From: Henningerozyma blattae CBS 6284
Taxonomy: Eukaryota > Ascomycota > Saccharomycetes > Saccharomycetales > Saccharomycetaceae
Reading direction: 5' to 3'
NCBI RefSeq assembly: GCF_000315915.1
Contig: NC_020189.1
Coordinates: 620,001 to 684,000, forward strand
DNA length: 64,000 bases
Positions within the stretch are counted from its first letter, which is position 1. Each line of letters starts with the position of its first letter. This document shows positions 1-8,026 of this stretch, piece by piece. The notes under the pieces were generated by a model. The model was not told where the DNA came from. It worked only from the letters and a program-made list of their open reading frames with translations, and made no database searches. Position numbers and translations under genes: made by a program.

Positions 1-608
1 AGAGATGTTCCAAATATTGAATAATATTTAATCGGCTAAAGCTCAGTTGTGAAGTTTGCTTGTTTTTTTTATTTTTTATTTTTGCTTGCTGAAATAATTG
101 TAATGTAAAGATTTCCAGTAGCAGTAGCGGCAAAAGCCAATTTCCCGAAATGCGTAATTTTTCATATACAATTAAAGAGTGAAGTTCTATGTAGAGTGAT
201 GTTCTGGGGTAAACAAACTGTTACTTATTATACATAAAACATAAATTATATTGAACTATACGAGTGCCAAAGGACGAAATCTATGAAGGTCTGATATGGT
301 CCTAATGCTGTTAGATCAATAGAAAAATAGAATAGATTTCAAGAATTTAGGGACGCAATGGATGAGCAGATTTGTTCAACTAAAAAAAGAAAAGAAATTG
401 TAATGAAACTACTAAATTTATCCAAGAATACTGATGTATAGGACACGCTAGATCATTTGATACGACGGCCGCGTTTTGTAAAAATAAAAATAAAAAAAAG
501 AAAAAATCACAGCAAATAAAAAGCAGAGCATATTGCAATTGCAATTGCCAATGCAAATGTGTTTGTAATTACGAGTGGTGAAGAAGCAGAGAGTTTATAT
601 ATACAAGG
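1..608. other. Intergenic, CKA1 upstream region
   Basis: There is no open frame of note on either strand. The stretch is AT-rich with poly-T and poly-A tracts (for example around 62-76 and 483-507) and serves as the promoter and leader of the kinase gene that starts at 609. A TATATATA string at 596-603 lies only a few bases before the ATG, so it is more likely leader than a usable TATA box. No tRNA or repeat element was recognised. Confidence 0.6.
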
Positions 609-1745
609 ATGAAATCAAGAGTATGGTCAGAATCTCGTGTATATGGGGATGCGAATAAACAACGGGACAAGGCGTATTGGGATTATGAGAACAGTATTAT
701 AGATTGGTCCAGTAATAACCAAGATTTTGAGATTGAGAATAAAGTAGGAAGGGGGAAATATTCAGAAGTGTTTAGAGGGGTGCGACTTTCCGACCGGAGT
801 AGTATAATCATCAAGATGTTGAAACCTGTGAAGAAGAAGAAGATCAAGAGAGAGATCAAGATCTTGTTGAATCTTTCGAAAGAACGGGACCCACCTACGC
901 TAAGGGAGTTTAATAAAGAGGAGTATTATACGAATAAGAAGGAAGTTGTGAATGCGTTTAAACGTGAATACCTATATGACAAGCCACATGACGGACATTC
1001 GAAGATTATCCAATTATTCGAAGTGGTGAAAGACCCTATATCACGCACGCCTGCGCTTGTTTTTGAACATGTAAATAATGTTGACTTCCGAATCTTGTAC
1101 CCCAAGTTTAACCACGTTGATATCAAGTATTATATGTTTGAATTGTTAAAAGCGTTGGATTATTGCCATTCGATGGGGATCATGCATCGAGATGTGAAGC
1201 CTCATAATGTGATGATTGATTATAAACAGAAGAAATTGAGATTGATTGATTGGGGGTTGGCGGAGTTTTATCATTTAAATATGGAATACAATGTGAGGGT
1301 GGCGTCTCGATTTTTCAAAGGTCCGGAATTGTTGGTTGATTATCGGATGTATGATTATTCGTTGGATCTTTGGTCATTTGGCACGATGCTTGCGTCGATG
1401 ATATTTCAGAAAGAGCCGTTTTTCCATGGGAGTAGTAATACGGACCAATTGGTCAAGATTGTACGAGTGTTGGGGAGTGAAGATTTCGAGAGGTATTTGA
1501 ACAAGTACCAGATTGTGTTGCCCAAGGAGTTTCATGATATGGATCAGTATATTAGAAGACCATGGCATCGGTTTATCAACGATTCGAATAAGCATTTGAG
1601 TAACGATGTGGATGTGATTGATATCATTGATAATCTGTTGAGGTATGATCATCAAGAGAGGTTGACAGCCAGGGAGGCGATGGGCCATGCTTATTTCGAG
1701 GAGATTCGGAATAACGAGTATACGTTGCAGGAGATTGAATTGTAA
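609..1745 (+). CDS. CKA1: Casein kinase 2 catalytic subunit alpha
   Basis: This is the catalytic subunit of protein kinase CK2, a constitutive acidophilic Ser/Thr kinase of nucleus and cytoplasm that works with Ckb1/Ckb2. The 378-residue product is close to the roughly 372 residues of S. cerevisiae Cka1, and its N-terminus (MKSRVWSE) matches that protein, which supports the ATG at 609. Visible motifs are the Gly loop GRGKYSEVF at 48-55, the ATP lysine K69 followed by the CK2-specific lysine run KPVKKKKIK, the catalytic HRDVKPHN at 193-200 and the CK2 signature DWG (not DFG) at 214-216. The C-terminal kinase lobe is complete. It converges on the bZIP gene, as CKA1 does on CST6 in S. cerevisiae (YIL035C/YIL036W). 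CKA2 is the alternative paralogue; synteny and the start sequence favour CKA1. Confidence 0.93.
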   Translation: MKSRVWSESRVYGDANKQRDKAYWDYENSIIDWSSNNQDFEIENKVGRGKYSEVFRGVRLSDRSSIIIKMLKPVKKKKIKREIKILLNLSKERDPPTLREFNKEEYYTNKKEVVNAFKREYLYDKPHDGHSKIIQLFEVVKDPISRTPALVFEHVNNVDFRILYPKFNHVDIKYYMFELLKALDYCHSMGIMHRDVKPHNVMIDYKQKKLRLIDWGLAEFYHLNMEYNVRVASRFFKGPELLVDYRMYDYSLDLWSFGTMLASMIFQKEPFFHGSSNTDQLVKIVRVLGSEDFERYLNKYQIVLPKEFHDMDQYIRRPWHRFINDSNKHLSNDVDVIDIIDNLLRYDHQERLTAREAMGHAYFEEIRNNEYTLQEIEL

Positions 1746-1826
1746 GAATTGATACGTATAAATAAACATAAATATAAATATATAAATATAAATATACAAA
1801 TATAAATATACAAATACAAATACAAA

Positions 1827-2615
1827 TCATCTTTGTAAATGTGAAATGGCGTTATCGTCCAGGGACGCTTTGATGGTGTTGAACTCCAACAAGAGATCCA
1901 ACACCTGTTGGTTATCGAGATTACACTCGTTTGGGTTTGGGTTTTCCTTCTTGTGGTTGGACAAGAATTTGATCAAATAGTTAATCAGTTTATCGTAGTA
2001 TTTGATTTTTGCCTCGAGCGCTTTGTTCTGCCGTAGCAACTCGTTGAAATTATTATTCAAGTTTTTCTCGATCAACTTCTTCTTGCGGCGCGACTTGACG
2101 GCGGCTATTCTGTTTTTTTCCAACAAGATCTTTCGTTTTGTCTCAGGGTCTGTTGCCTTTGTGGACGAGAGTGTTGCCTTGTGAGGTGCCTTAGAGGGTG
2201 CCTTGTGAGATGGCGTAGGAGGCGGTTTAGGCTCTATCTTATTGGATATAGGTGTGGGAGTGGATGTGAAGGCGAATGTGTTTGGTGACAAGGGAAACGA
2301 TAAGGGCAGCGGTGGTGGTTGAGACGCATAGAGCGAATCTACGTCCAGCGTGTTTGCGTTAAGCTCGTTTATCTGACCATTAGCAATGGAGATGCGTCTA
2401 CGTAGGGGGTATGTTTGCTGCCATTGGGCTTGGTCTTCTGGGGATTGCCAGGCAAATTGAGAGTGTTCTTGAGGGCGAGAGTGGTCGTGCACCTGAGCTT
2501 GTTGTTGAGCTTGAGCTTGCTCTCGCACCTGCCACCCTCTTTGTGCTGATCGCAGCAGCTCAGAAAAGGGTAGTGCCGCCCATTCATGTGGGGATGGGGA
2601 GGGCGGGTCGGACAT
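1827..2615 (-). CDS. CST6: Short ATF/CREB-type bZIP transcription factor, CST6/ACA1-like
   Basis: This is a basic leucine-zipper protein, presumably nuclear. The basic region spans about residues 160-182 with the N-x-x-A-A-x-x-S-R core (NRIAAVKSR), and a zipper-like heptad stretch follows to about 220. The N-terminal 150 residues are Gln- and Pro-rich low complexity, typical of a yeast activator. S. cerevisiae Cst6 and Aca1 bind CRE-like sites and act in carbon source use and CO2 response. The position next to CKA1 matches CST6 (YIL036W). The product has only 262 residues, while Cst6 and Aca1 are far longer from memory, so the N-terminal regulatory half is missing or reduced. The start at 2615 is the first in-frame ATG. 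The family call is firm; the orthologue call rests mainly on synteny. Confidence 0.68.
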   Translation of the reverse strand: MSDPPSPSPHEWAALPFSELLRSAQRGWQVREQAQAQQQAQVHDHSRPQEHSQFAWQSPEDQAQWQQTYPLRRRISIANGQINELNANTLDVDSLYASQPPPLPLSFPLSPNTFAFTSTPTPISNKIEPKPPPTPSHKAPSKAPHKATLSSTKATDPETKRKILLEKNRIAAVKSRRKKKLIEKNLNNNFNELLRQNKALEAKIKYYDKLINYLIKFLSNHKKENPNPNECNLDNQQVLDLLLEFNTIKASLDDNAISHLQR

Positions 2616-3008
2616 GCTTGGTGGGTTTGGTCTGTGGTATCGAGCAGAGGCTTATATATATAAATGGACAGCAAAATGCGAATTGCTAGAGGCACTGGGC
2701 GAAAAGAACAATGCGGCGAGAATGCGTGTGTGCGGGCCGAGAATGCCGAGAATGCGCTAGTGCGCTAGCAGCCAGCGTGGCGTGGTGGTACGAGCCAAAG
2801 AGGCTTAAGAGGGGGGTGAAGAGAGTGAAGAGAGAGTGAAGAGTGAAGAGGGTGCTGGTCAGGCCACTGGGCAGAAGGCTGCAGGCGGCAAGATCTAGAC
2901 GGAACCACAGCAAGATCTAGACAGAACTGCAGCAAGATCTAGGCAGATCTGGCCAATGCATTGTGCATGTGTGTTTGCGGCTGCATATTTATCTGTGTTG
3001 CGCTAGCA
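2616..3008. repeat. GC-rich intergenic stretch with small tandem repeats
   Basis: This is the region upstream of the bZIP gene and downstream of TED1, unusually GC-rich for the window. It holds three 22-bp tandem units starting GCAAGATCTAG at 2888, 2910 and 2932, three GAGAATGC units between about 2710 and 2755, and a GAAGAGAGTG-type purine tract at about 2817-2850. No protein or RNA gene is supported. A TATATATA string at about 2652-2661 lies only about 40 bp before the bZIP ATG. Confidence 0.6.
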
Positions 3009-4421
3009 CTAGTGCATCTGCACTAGTGCGTACACAGACCATCCAAGTACAGTCAAAAACAACGAGACTTTGGCCACCCACCACGGGTGTTCTCTTGTAA
3101 ACGGACACAACGAGTATTCGTATTCCCATTCTTGTCTTTCTTCATTGAAATCTCCTCTCAACAAGCCCGAGTTGCCATGGTATTGCCCCATCACAGACTT
3201 CACCGTAGCCTCCCGAACGTACCGTGCACTGGTGTTGCTCTTGTCACACTCCCACCCGTTCCCATCTCCCATTTGACTATAAACCGTCTCACACCCCCAA
3301 TGATCATGTCCGTTCAAGATAAATCCCGGCTTGCCATTATCAAAAACAAGATCCAATACACGATCACTACTTTCTTGGCTTAGATGGTTTTGTTCTGCCA
3401 ACAAGACCCCATCTTGTCCGTCATCGTAATACTCCATGCTGGGTCCATCCTTACACAACCCTTCTCGCTTATAAAGGGGAACATGTGTTAACAAAATAGT
3501 GCTCCCATTAAATCCCTGCAGATGCAATTCCGAAAGAAATTCCCAGGTCCTATCACAAATTTCACTGTGTAAACATGGACCATCAAGTGCCAAGGAATTC
3601 AAAACGACAATTCGCCACGCTCTTTTGCTTTGTGTTTGATACTCTATCCAGAAATTATCCTTGCCGTACAAATGATTATACCGACTCATCATCTCATACG
3701 TCGTGTCGCCAGAGTACCCGACATCGTGATTCCCCGATACATTAACAAACAAAAAATTTTCAAACGACTTGTCCCAAGTATAAACATCCTTGTACGAACA
3801 TTCTTGATGATTATTACCAACATTGTCCTTCCACCATTGTACTGGTGATTTGTATTGACCGGTTTGCCTGTCATGCGATTCTTGAAATGCTCGTTGTAAT
3901 ACACTGGGCTTCCTATTATAGATCCTTTGTGAATACCGTCTGGTTCGATTGAAATATTCAGAATCATCAACCCATTGTGAAGAAATTAAATCCCCCAATA
4001 TCACGACATGAGTGGGATTCAATCTTCTTTGCATCAATTGGAAAATATGTCCCAAGAAAAAATCATTTCCAAACGTATCTACTCCACTACGATACGTCGT
4101 ATGTTTGTTCACTCCAATAATCTGAGGATCTCCAAAGGCAAGCATCCTCAATTGTGTCTTTTTGTCCCATTGACTAGCACCACCCAAACTTCTAATCATA
4201 TCAATCACATAATTGACACCAATATGAACCCATTTCTTCAAGTGCCATTGGCCTAGTGCTGCATCCCTTTGCCATGGAATATCCCATTCCAATTCATGAT
4301 CCCATGAACATAAATTCGCATGTGTTGAAGGGTACGTAAATATATAAAAATGCGAGATCAAAGTTGTCAAACTGCCAACAATACACAAATAAAACAGTGC
4401 TCTTTGTATAAATAATCCCAT
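3009..4421 (-). CDS. TED1: ER metallophosphoesterase Ted1 (GPI-glycan remodelling)
   Basis: Ted1 is an ER membrane phosphodiesterase that remodels the ethanolamine phosphate of GPI anchors and helps export of GPI proteins with Emp24/Erv25. The calcineurin-like metallophosphoesterase motifs appear in order: GDPQ, GDLISS, GNHD, THVPLY and GHDHWG. A hydrophobic signal-anchor follows the start (MGLFIQ onward) and a C-terminal membrane span covers roughly the last 25 residues, so the catalytic domain faces the ER lumen. The frame is open further upstream to about 4493, but only with a TTG. The first ATG, at 4421, gives about 470 residues, close to S. cerevisiae Ted1 (about 473). TED1 (YIL039W) lies near CST6 in S. 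cerevisiae. The paralogue-like CDC1 is the alternative, less likely by synteny. Confidence 0.85.
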   Translation of the reverse strand: MGLFIQRALFYLCIVGSLTTLISHFYIFTYPSTHANLCSWDHELEWDIPWQRDAALGQWHLKKWVHIGVNYVIDMIRSLGGASQWDKKTQLRMLAFGDPQIIGVNKHTTYRSGVDTFGNDFFLGHIFQLMQRRLNPTHVVILGDLISSQWVDDSEYFNRTRRYSQRIYNRKPSVLQRAFQESHDRQTGQYKSPVQWWKDNVGNNHQECSYKDVYTWDKSFENFLFVNVSGNHDVGYSGDTTYEMMSRYNHLYGKDNFWIEYQTQSKRAWRIVVLNSLALDGPCLHSEICDRTWEFLSELHLQGFNGSTILLTHVPLYKREGLCKDGPSMEYYDDGQDGVLLAEQNHLSQESSDRVLDLVFDNGKPGFILNGHDHWGCETVYSQMGDGNGWECDKSNTSARYVREATVKSVMGQYHGNSGLLRGDFNEERQEWEYEYSLCPFTREHPWWVAKVSLFLTVLGWSVYALVQMH

Positions 4422-4527
4422 TCTTGTATACGTTATACCTAGTATTATTATCTTTATTATATGTTGTTTTTCTTTATACACACATCTATACAATTAATGC
4501 CTTTGCAAAACTTCACCCCTCCCCTAT

Positions 4528-5628
4528 CTACAACAACCGAATACCAATCCCATGATGCTTTTCACGTTTTTCTTGTTGACCCAAGATCAACTCTTCGAAT
4601 ACCCTTGCGTCTTCGGCCTCCTGAGGAGTTCTCCGAGCTCGTTCGAATTGTTCTGCGAAAAAATTCATCACTTTAGCCTTGTTGATTCGAATGCTGGTGC
4701 TCACGTGTCGGTCGTTCAAGATTCTATTACAAACTTCTTTCAACTTGCGTTCTAATTCAAATTTAGACATCGCCCACATCACTCCAAGAGCCTTCCCAGC
4801 CATCATGTTTTGGAATTTGGCCTTTTCATATTCATCCAACGAATCTTGATCCACTTCACTCATACTTTTGATCGATTTTTGAGCTTCAATACCTGTAGAG
4901 ACAAGATTATATGTCTCTTTAACTGATCTGGCATTATTAACAGGCCCTGTAATAAATTTTGATATACCCAATGTCTTTTTGGACATGATGAAATCATTGG
5001 CCCTCCCATGATAAACTTTCGCAATTAAATGCAATAATTCTAATCCAAAGGATTCCAATTTCATGTCTTCAATCTCTTGATGTAATTTCATCTCATACTC
5101 TTTTAAACGACCTTGCTTTTCTGCAATCATATAGTCTTCAATTTTTTTATTCAATTTCACACTCAATTCATCAATTTGCTTCAAAACATCTTCTCTTCTC
5201 TTCTTTTCCATCTCTTGTGCCTTGGCTCGTTGTTCCTTTGTCATCTTACCATCCGGACCTCCTTGTTCTTGTTCTTGCTCTTTCTCTGCCATCTCATTCA
5301 TCTGTTTAAAGATGGAAAATTCCCCAATCCAATCACCAAAAGATTCTCCACCAAAAATTGCTGTGAAATATTCTTGTGCATCCGTAAACCCTTGTTGTGG
5401 GATAGCATAATCTTTACCAAACTCATCATACCTTTTTCTCAACTCTTCATCACTCAACACTTGATAAGCTTCACCAACTCTTTGGAATTTCGCTTGAGCA
5501 TCTGGATCATCTGGATGTTTATCCGGGTGAGTCTCCATAGCCCTCTTACGATATGCTTTTTTGATCTCAATCGCACTCGCCTTGGGTGATACACCAAGAA
5601 CATCATAATATTCCAAATCTTTTACCAT
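4528..5628 (-). CDS. CAJ1: Type III J-domain co-chaperone Caj1
   Basis: This is an Hsp40 that stimulates Hsp70 through an N-terminal J domain (residues about 4-70) carrying the HPD motif in METHPDKHPDD. Then comes a Gln/Glu-rich linker and the long conserved X-domain of the Caj1/Djp1 group (ESFGLELL, NARSVK, AGKALGVMWAMSKFELERKL). No zinc-finger domain is present. The first ATG, at 5628, gives 366 residues starting MVKDLEYYDVLG, matching the Caj1 start; the frame stays open 60 codons further upstream with only a TTG. Caj1 has about 391 residues. CAJ1 lies beside the ACA1 region in S. cerevisiae (YER048C), the duplicate segment of CST6-TED1, so its place here reflects the ancestral order. DJP1 is the alternative. 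It stops 106 bp before the TED1 start, a tight tandem. Confidence 0.87.
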   Translation of the reverse strand: MVKDLEYYDVLGVSPKASAIEIKKAYRKRAMETHPDKHPDDPDAQAKFQRVGEAYQVLSDEELRKRYDEFGKDYAIPQQGFTDAQEYFTAIFGGESFGDWIGEFSIFKQMNEMAEKEQEQEQGGPDGKMTKEQRAKAQEMEKKRREDVLKQIDELSVKLNKKIEDYMIAEKQGRLKEYEMKLHQEIEDMKLESFGLELLHLIAKVYHGRANDFIMSKKTLGISKFITGPVNNARSVKETYNLVSTGIEAQKSIKSMSEVDQDSLDEYEKAKFQNMMAGKALGVMWAMSKFELERKLKEVCNRILNDRHVSTSIRINKAKVMNFFAEQFERARRTPQEAEDARVFEELILGQQEKREKHHGIGIRLL

Positions 5629-5654
5629 TTTGTGTTTGCTTATTTGCCTATTTG

Positions 5655-5690
5655 CACTTGCACTTGCACTTGCACTTGCACTTGCACTTG
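5655..5690. repeat. Hexanucleotide repeat (CACTTG)6 in the CAJ1 leader
   Basis: Six perfect CACTTG units run from 5655 to 5690, followed by a TGCTTG variant. They sit 27-62 bp upstream of the CAJ1 ATG, within its probable 5' leader. On the coding strand the repeat keeps the upstream frame open and would read alternating Ser-Ala, but there is no in-frame ATG above it. Confidence 0.9.
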
Positions 5691-7308
5691 TGCTTGCAAT
5701 TCCAATTGTAATTTGTTTTGTATTTACTTTTATTTTTCCACCCCTGAAGTATATAACACAACTAGTCCGGCCTTTATACGCCACCCGTACACCCCAATCT
5801 AGGTCCAAACTGTCTCAAAACCAGATTCTTTCTCTTCCATTTGTTTTCATTCAACCTTTCCCTTGATGTTACACTTCTGAAGCTTTCATTCTTTAATCTT
5901 TTGACCATTGGAAGTTGGTGGAATAGAGAAACAGAATACAAACGTTCAAGATCAAGCTCAAGCTCAAATTCTTGACTTTGATACAAATAGCACATAGCAA
6001 CATACTTATTTAGTATCTTTATCGTAGATTTCTAATGATAGAACAAATAATATTCAAATTCAACAAATGAACTTGTCAAATGCTACTGGGATTCAAGAGA
6101 GTTAGGTATTGTAATTCAGTGTTTTACCACTCTATAGAAAATGATATAATAATATTCCAGCAATTATAAACCTAAACTGTTCAACTAAAAGAACATATGT
6201 TTTTGCCATGATTTAATATATTTAAATAACCTACAATTAGATATAAACTAAATCCCAGTCTTATTACCTAATAACTATGTCCTCATTATCTCTGTTGGAT
6301 AAACTTAAGTTTTGTCTTTGCATAACTCCAGTTAGAATTGTCAATTATATAATTTTAAAATATTTTTATCTTACTGACAGTAATCTTTGAACATTGAGAA
6401 TGATCGAGTGTATATTAGATATAATTATTTTATTTGTCTTATGTGAAGTTGTCCCTGTATTAATCAATAGAAATCATTCTTTGATATTCATTGTTATCTT
6501 TTAAGCGTGCATAATAGAAAAAAAAAAAAAAATAGTATCCAGAAAAATATTTTTCAACAAAGCTTTTTTTTCAACACAGTAGTTGTTTTTCTACAGTACC
6601 AATTAGCTCCTAGGTATTTTTACCCAAACGTGTTAAATTAACAATGCAATAATTTATGAATAGAGAATACAAATAATGATATTAAATAAGTTAGTAAACT
6701 TTCCAAGACATTCCACTTTTCTTCTTATGCAATTATTTTCCATTAAAAGATATTAATAAACAATGCTATCACTACTACCTTGACATAATTTCACTTACCA
6801 TAATTTACAATGCACCCTTAAAAGTTGAAATTGTTTCCGTAACTCCTGTTACAGGGACCAGTCAGCTGGTAAGAATAGATTACGAGGCTAACTAATTTTT
6901 AAAAATAATAATTTGTTGATTATACATATTTGATTAGATATACCGGACTTTTCTGGGAATTTAGGAACTTCTGTGCAGTTGCAATAACAATGACTCCTCA
7001 GTCGCAGCCAACTATCTCTTGAGGCACGATAACAATTTGCCTATCAGAAACTTATTAGTCCAGTGAAAATCATTCACTGATATTATGACGGAAGTTAATC
7101 CTTCCTCTCCAGCTTATACCCGTTTTTTTTCTGTGAATTTTGTTGCTATATCAATTCTTCTAGGTTAAACCCATTTTTCTTTTTTTTCTTCTCAATGCGA
7201 TATTTTTTTAATATAAAGGGCCCCTTCCTAATCTGTCATATATCTATATCTATCATTCCTGCTTTGGTGAAAATCGAGCGATATTTGCCATTTCGGAATA
7301 TTTTTTGC

Positions 7309-7315
7309 TGACTAA
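7309..7315 (+). promoter_or_regulatory. Candidate Yap1 response element TGACTAA
   Basis: TGACTAA within GCTGACTAA matches known Yap1 response elements. It lies about 715 bp before the FLR1-like ATG. S. cerevisiae FLR1 is a Yap1 target with several such sites. A second match, TTAGTCA, is at 7987-7993 but only about 35 bp before the ATG. Single 7-mers are weak evidence. Confidence 0.35.
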
Positions 7316-7391
7316 ATATTTTTCATGAAACAAATTTCTTTCTGATCTCGGCCGAATAATTATCAAGAATTATTGAATTTCCATTTTATAG

Positions 7392-7518
7392 CCGTCCAAA
7401 TTCATTTTACACCTAGTTGTTTCCGTTTCATGTCTTGTTGTTTCCGTCTTGTTTCCGTCTTGCAGCCGTTTACAGCAGCTTGAAGCCGCTTGTAGCCGCT
7501 TGTAGCCGCTTGTTTCCG
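7392..7518. repeat. Degenerate 10-11 bp minisatellite with phased CCG triplets
   Basis: Units of the type TTGTNNCCGN recur: TTGTTTCCGT at 7417, 7438, 7449 and 7510, and CTTGTAGCCG at 7489 and 7499. CCG triplets begin at 7392, 7423, 7444, 7455, 7466, 7486, 7496, 7506 and 7516, so gaps are 31, 21, 11, 11, 20, 10, 10 and 10 bp. All fall near multiples of one helical turn. The array is about 510-635 bp upstream of the exporter at 8027. It may be an ordinary minisatellite or a binding array; see findings. Confidence 0.8.
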
Positions 7519-7755
7519 TTGACATAACCAAGATAGTCTTCCATATTATCTGAATTATCTCCATTTTAAAACTTCTAATGGTTTTGAACTGGAAGTATAT
7601 TTATTTGAAGTCTTAAATGCTGCTGATATAGCCCCACTATTTCGGAGATATAACTCTGTTTGGCAGAGAAAGATTGGTAAGCTTTGGGCGTTTCTTGGCG
7701 TGTGCAAAAGGTTATTTAATTTAAGAAACTTCAAGAAAGGTTGTTAAAGTTCAAT

Positions 7756-7763
7756 TCCACGGA
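7756..7763. promoter_or_regulatory. Candidate Pdr1/Pdr3 response element TCCACGGA
   Basis: TCCACGGA is a known variant of the pleiotropic drug response element (consensus TCCGCGGA). It lies about 265 bp before the ATG of the multidrug exporter at 8027, a sensible distance for a promoter element. No second copy was seen in this promoter. Confidence 0.45.
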
Positions 7764-7960
7764 ACCTAAAATGACTATTAAGTAGGTAAGTAAGATATGA
7801 AGATAGATACTAATGAATAAATCATTCTAGACTAATCTATTATGGGACAGTATCAGATAATTAAGTGTTAATAATTATTAAAAAAAGTATATAAGTATTG
7901 TAAAGATATTCATTCGCATTATGCCATTATTGTAATTTCTATTTTAATCTAAGATTAGAG

Positions 7961-7984
7961 CACACACACACACACACACACACA
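7961..7984. repeat. (CA)12 microsatellite
   Basis: Twelve perfect CA units end 42 bp upstream of the exporter ATG, so this slippage-prone tract lies in the likely leader or core promoter. Confidence 0.95.
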
Positions 7985-8026
7985 GGTTAGTCATTACCTT
8001 TACATTCCAGTAATTATATATCCATA

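Larger units (their letters stand above)
5629..8026. other. Gene-free 2.4-kb region spanning a synteny breakpoint
   Basis: No convincing protein gene lies here. Frames are short and broken on both strands. To the left lie genes of the YIL/YER block, to the right genes of the YBR block, so an ancestral rearrangement breakpoint falls in this interval. It contains the CAJ1 leader repeat, an A-run at about 6520, the phased CCG array at 7392-7518, a (CA)12 tract at 7961-7984, and candidate Yap1 and Pdr1 sites upstream of the exporter at 8027. Confidence 0.6.

Noticed and set aside
596..603. TATATATA just before CKA1 as a TATA box
   Set aside because: It lies 5 bp before the ATG, which matches the conserved Cka1 start, so a promoter there could not make the full protein.
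2411..2689. Overlapping frames on both strands across the bZIP gene start
   Set aside because: They are shadows of the GC-rich coding and upstream sequence; the minus-strand bZIP frame carries the recognisable domain.
4424..4493. N-terminal extension of TED1 (24 codons)
   Set aside because: It would need a TTG start; the first ATG at 4421 begins directly at the signal-anchor as in Ted1.
7370..7564. Minus-strand frame of 64 codons over the CCG array
   Set aside because: It is open only because of the 10-11 bp repeat; composition follows the repeat and there is no family match.
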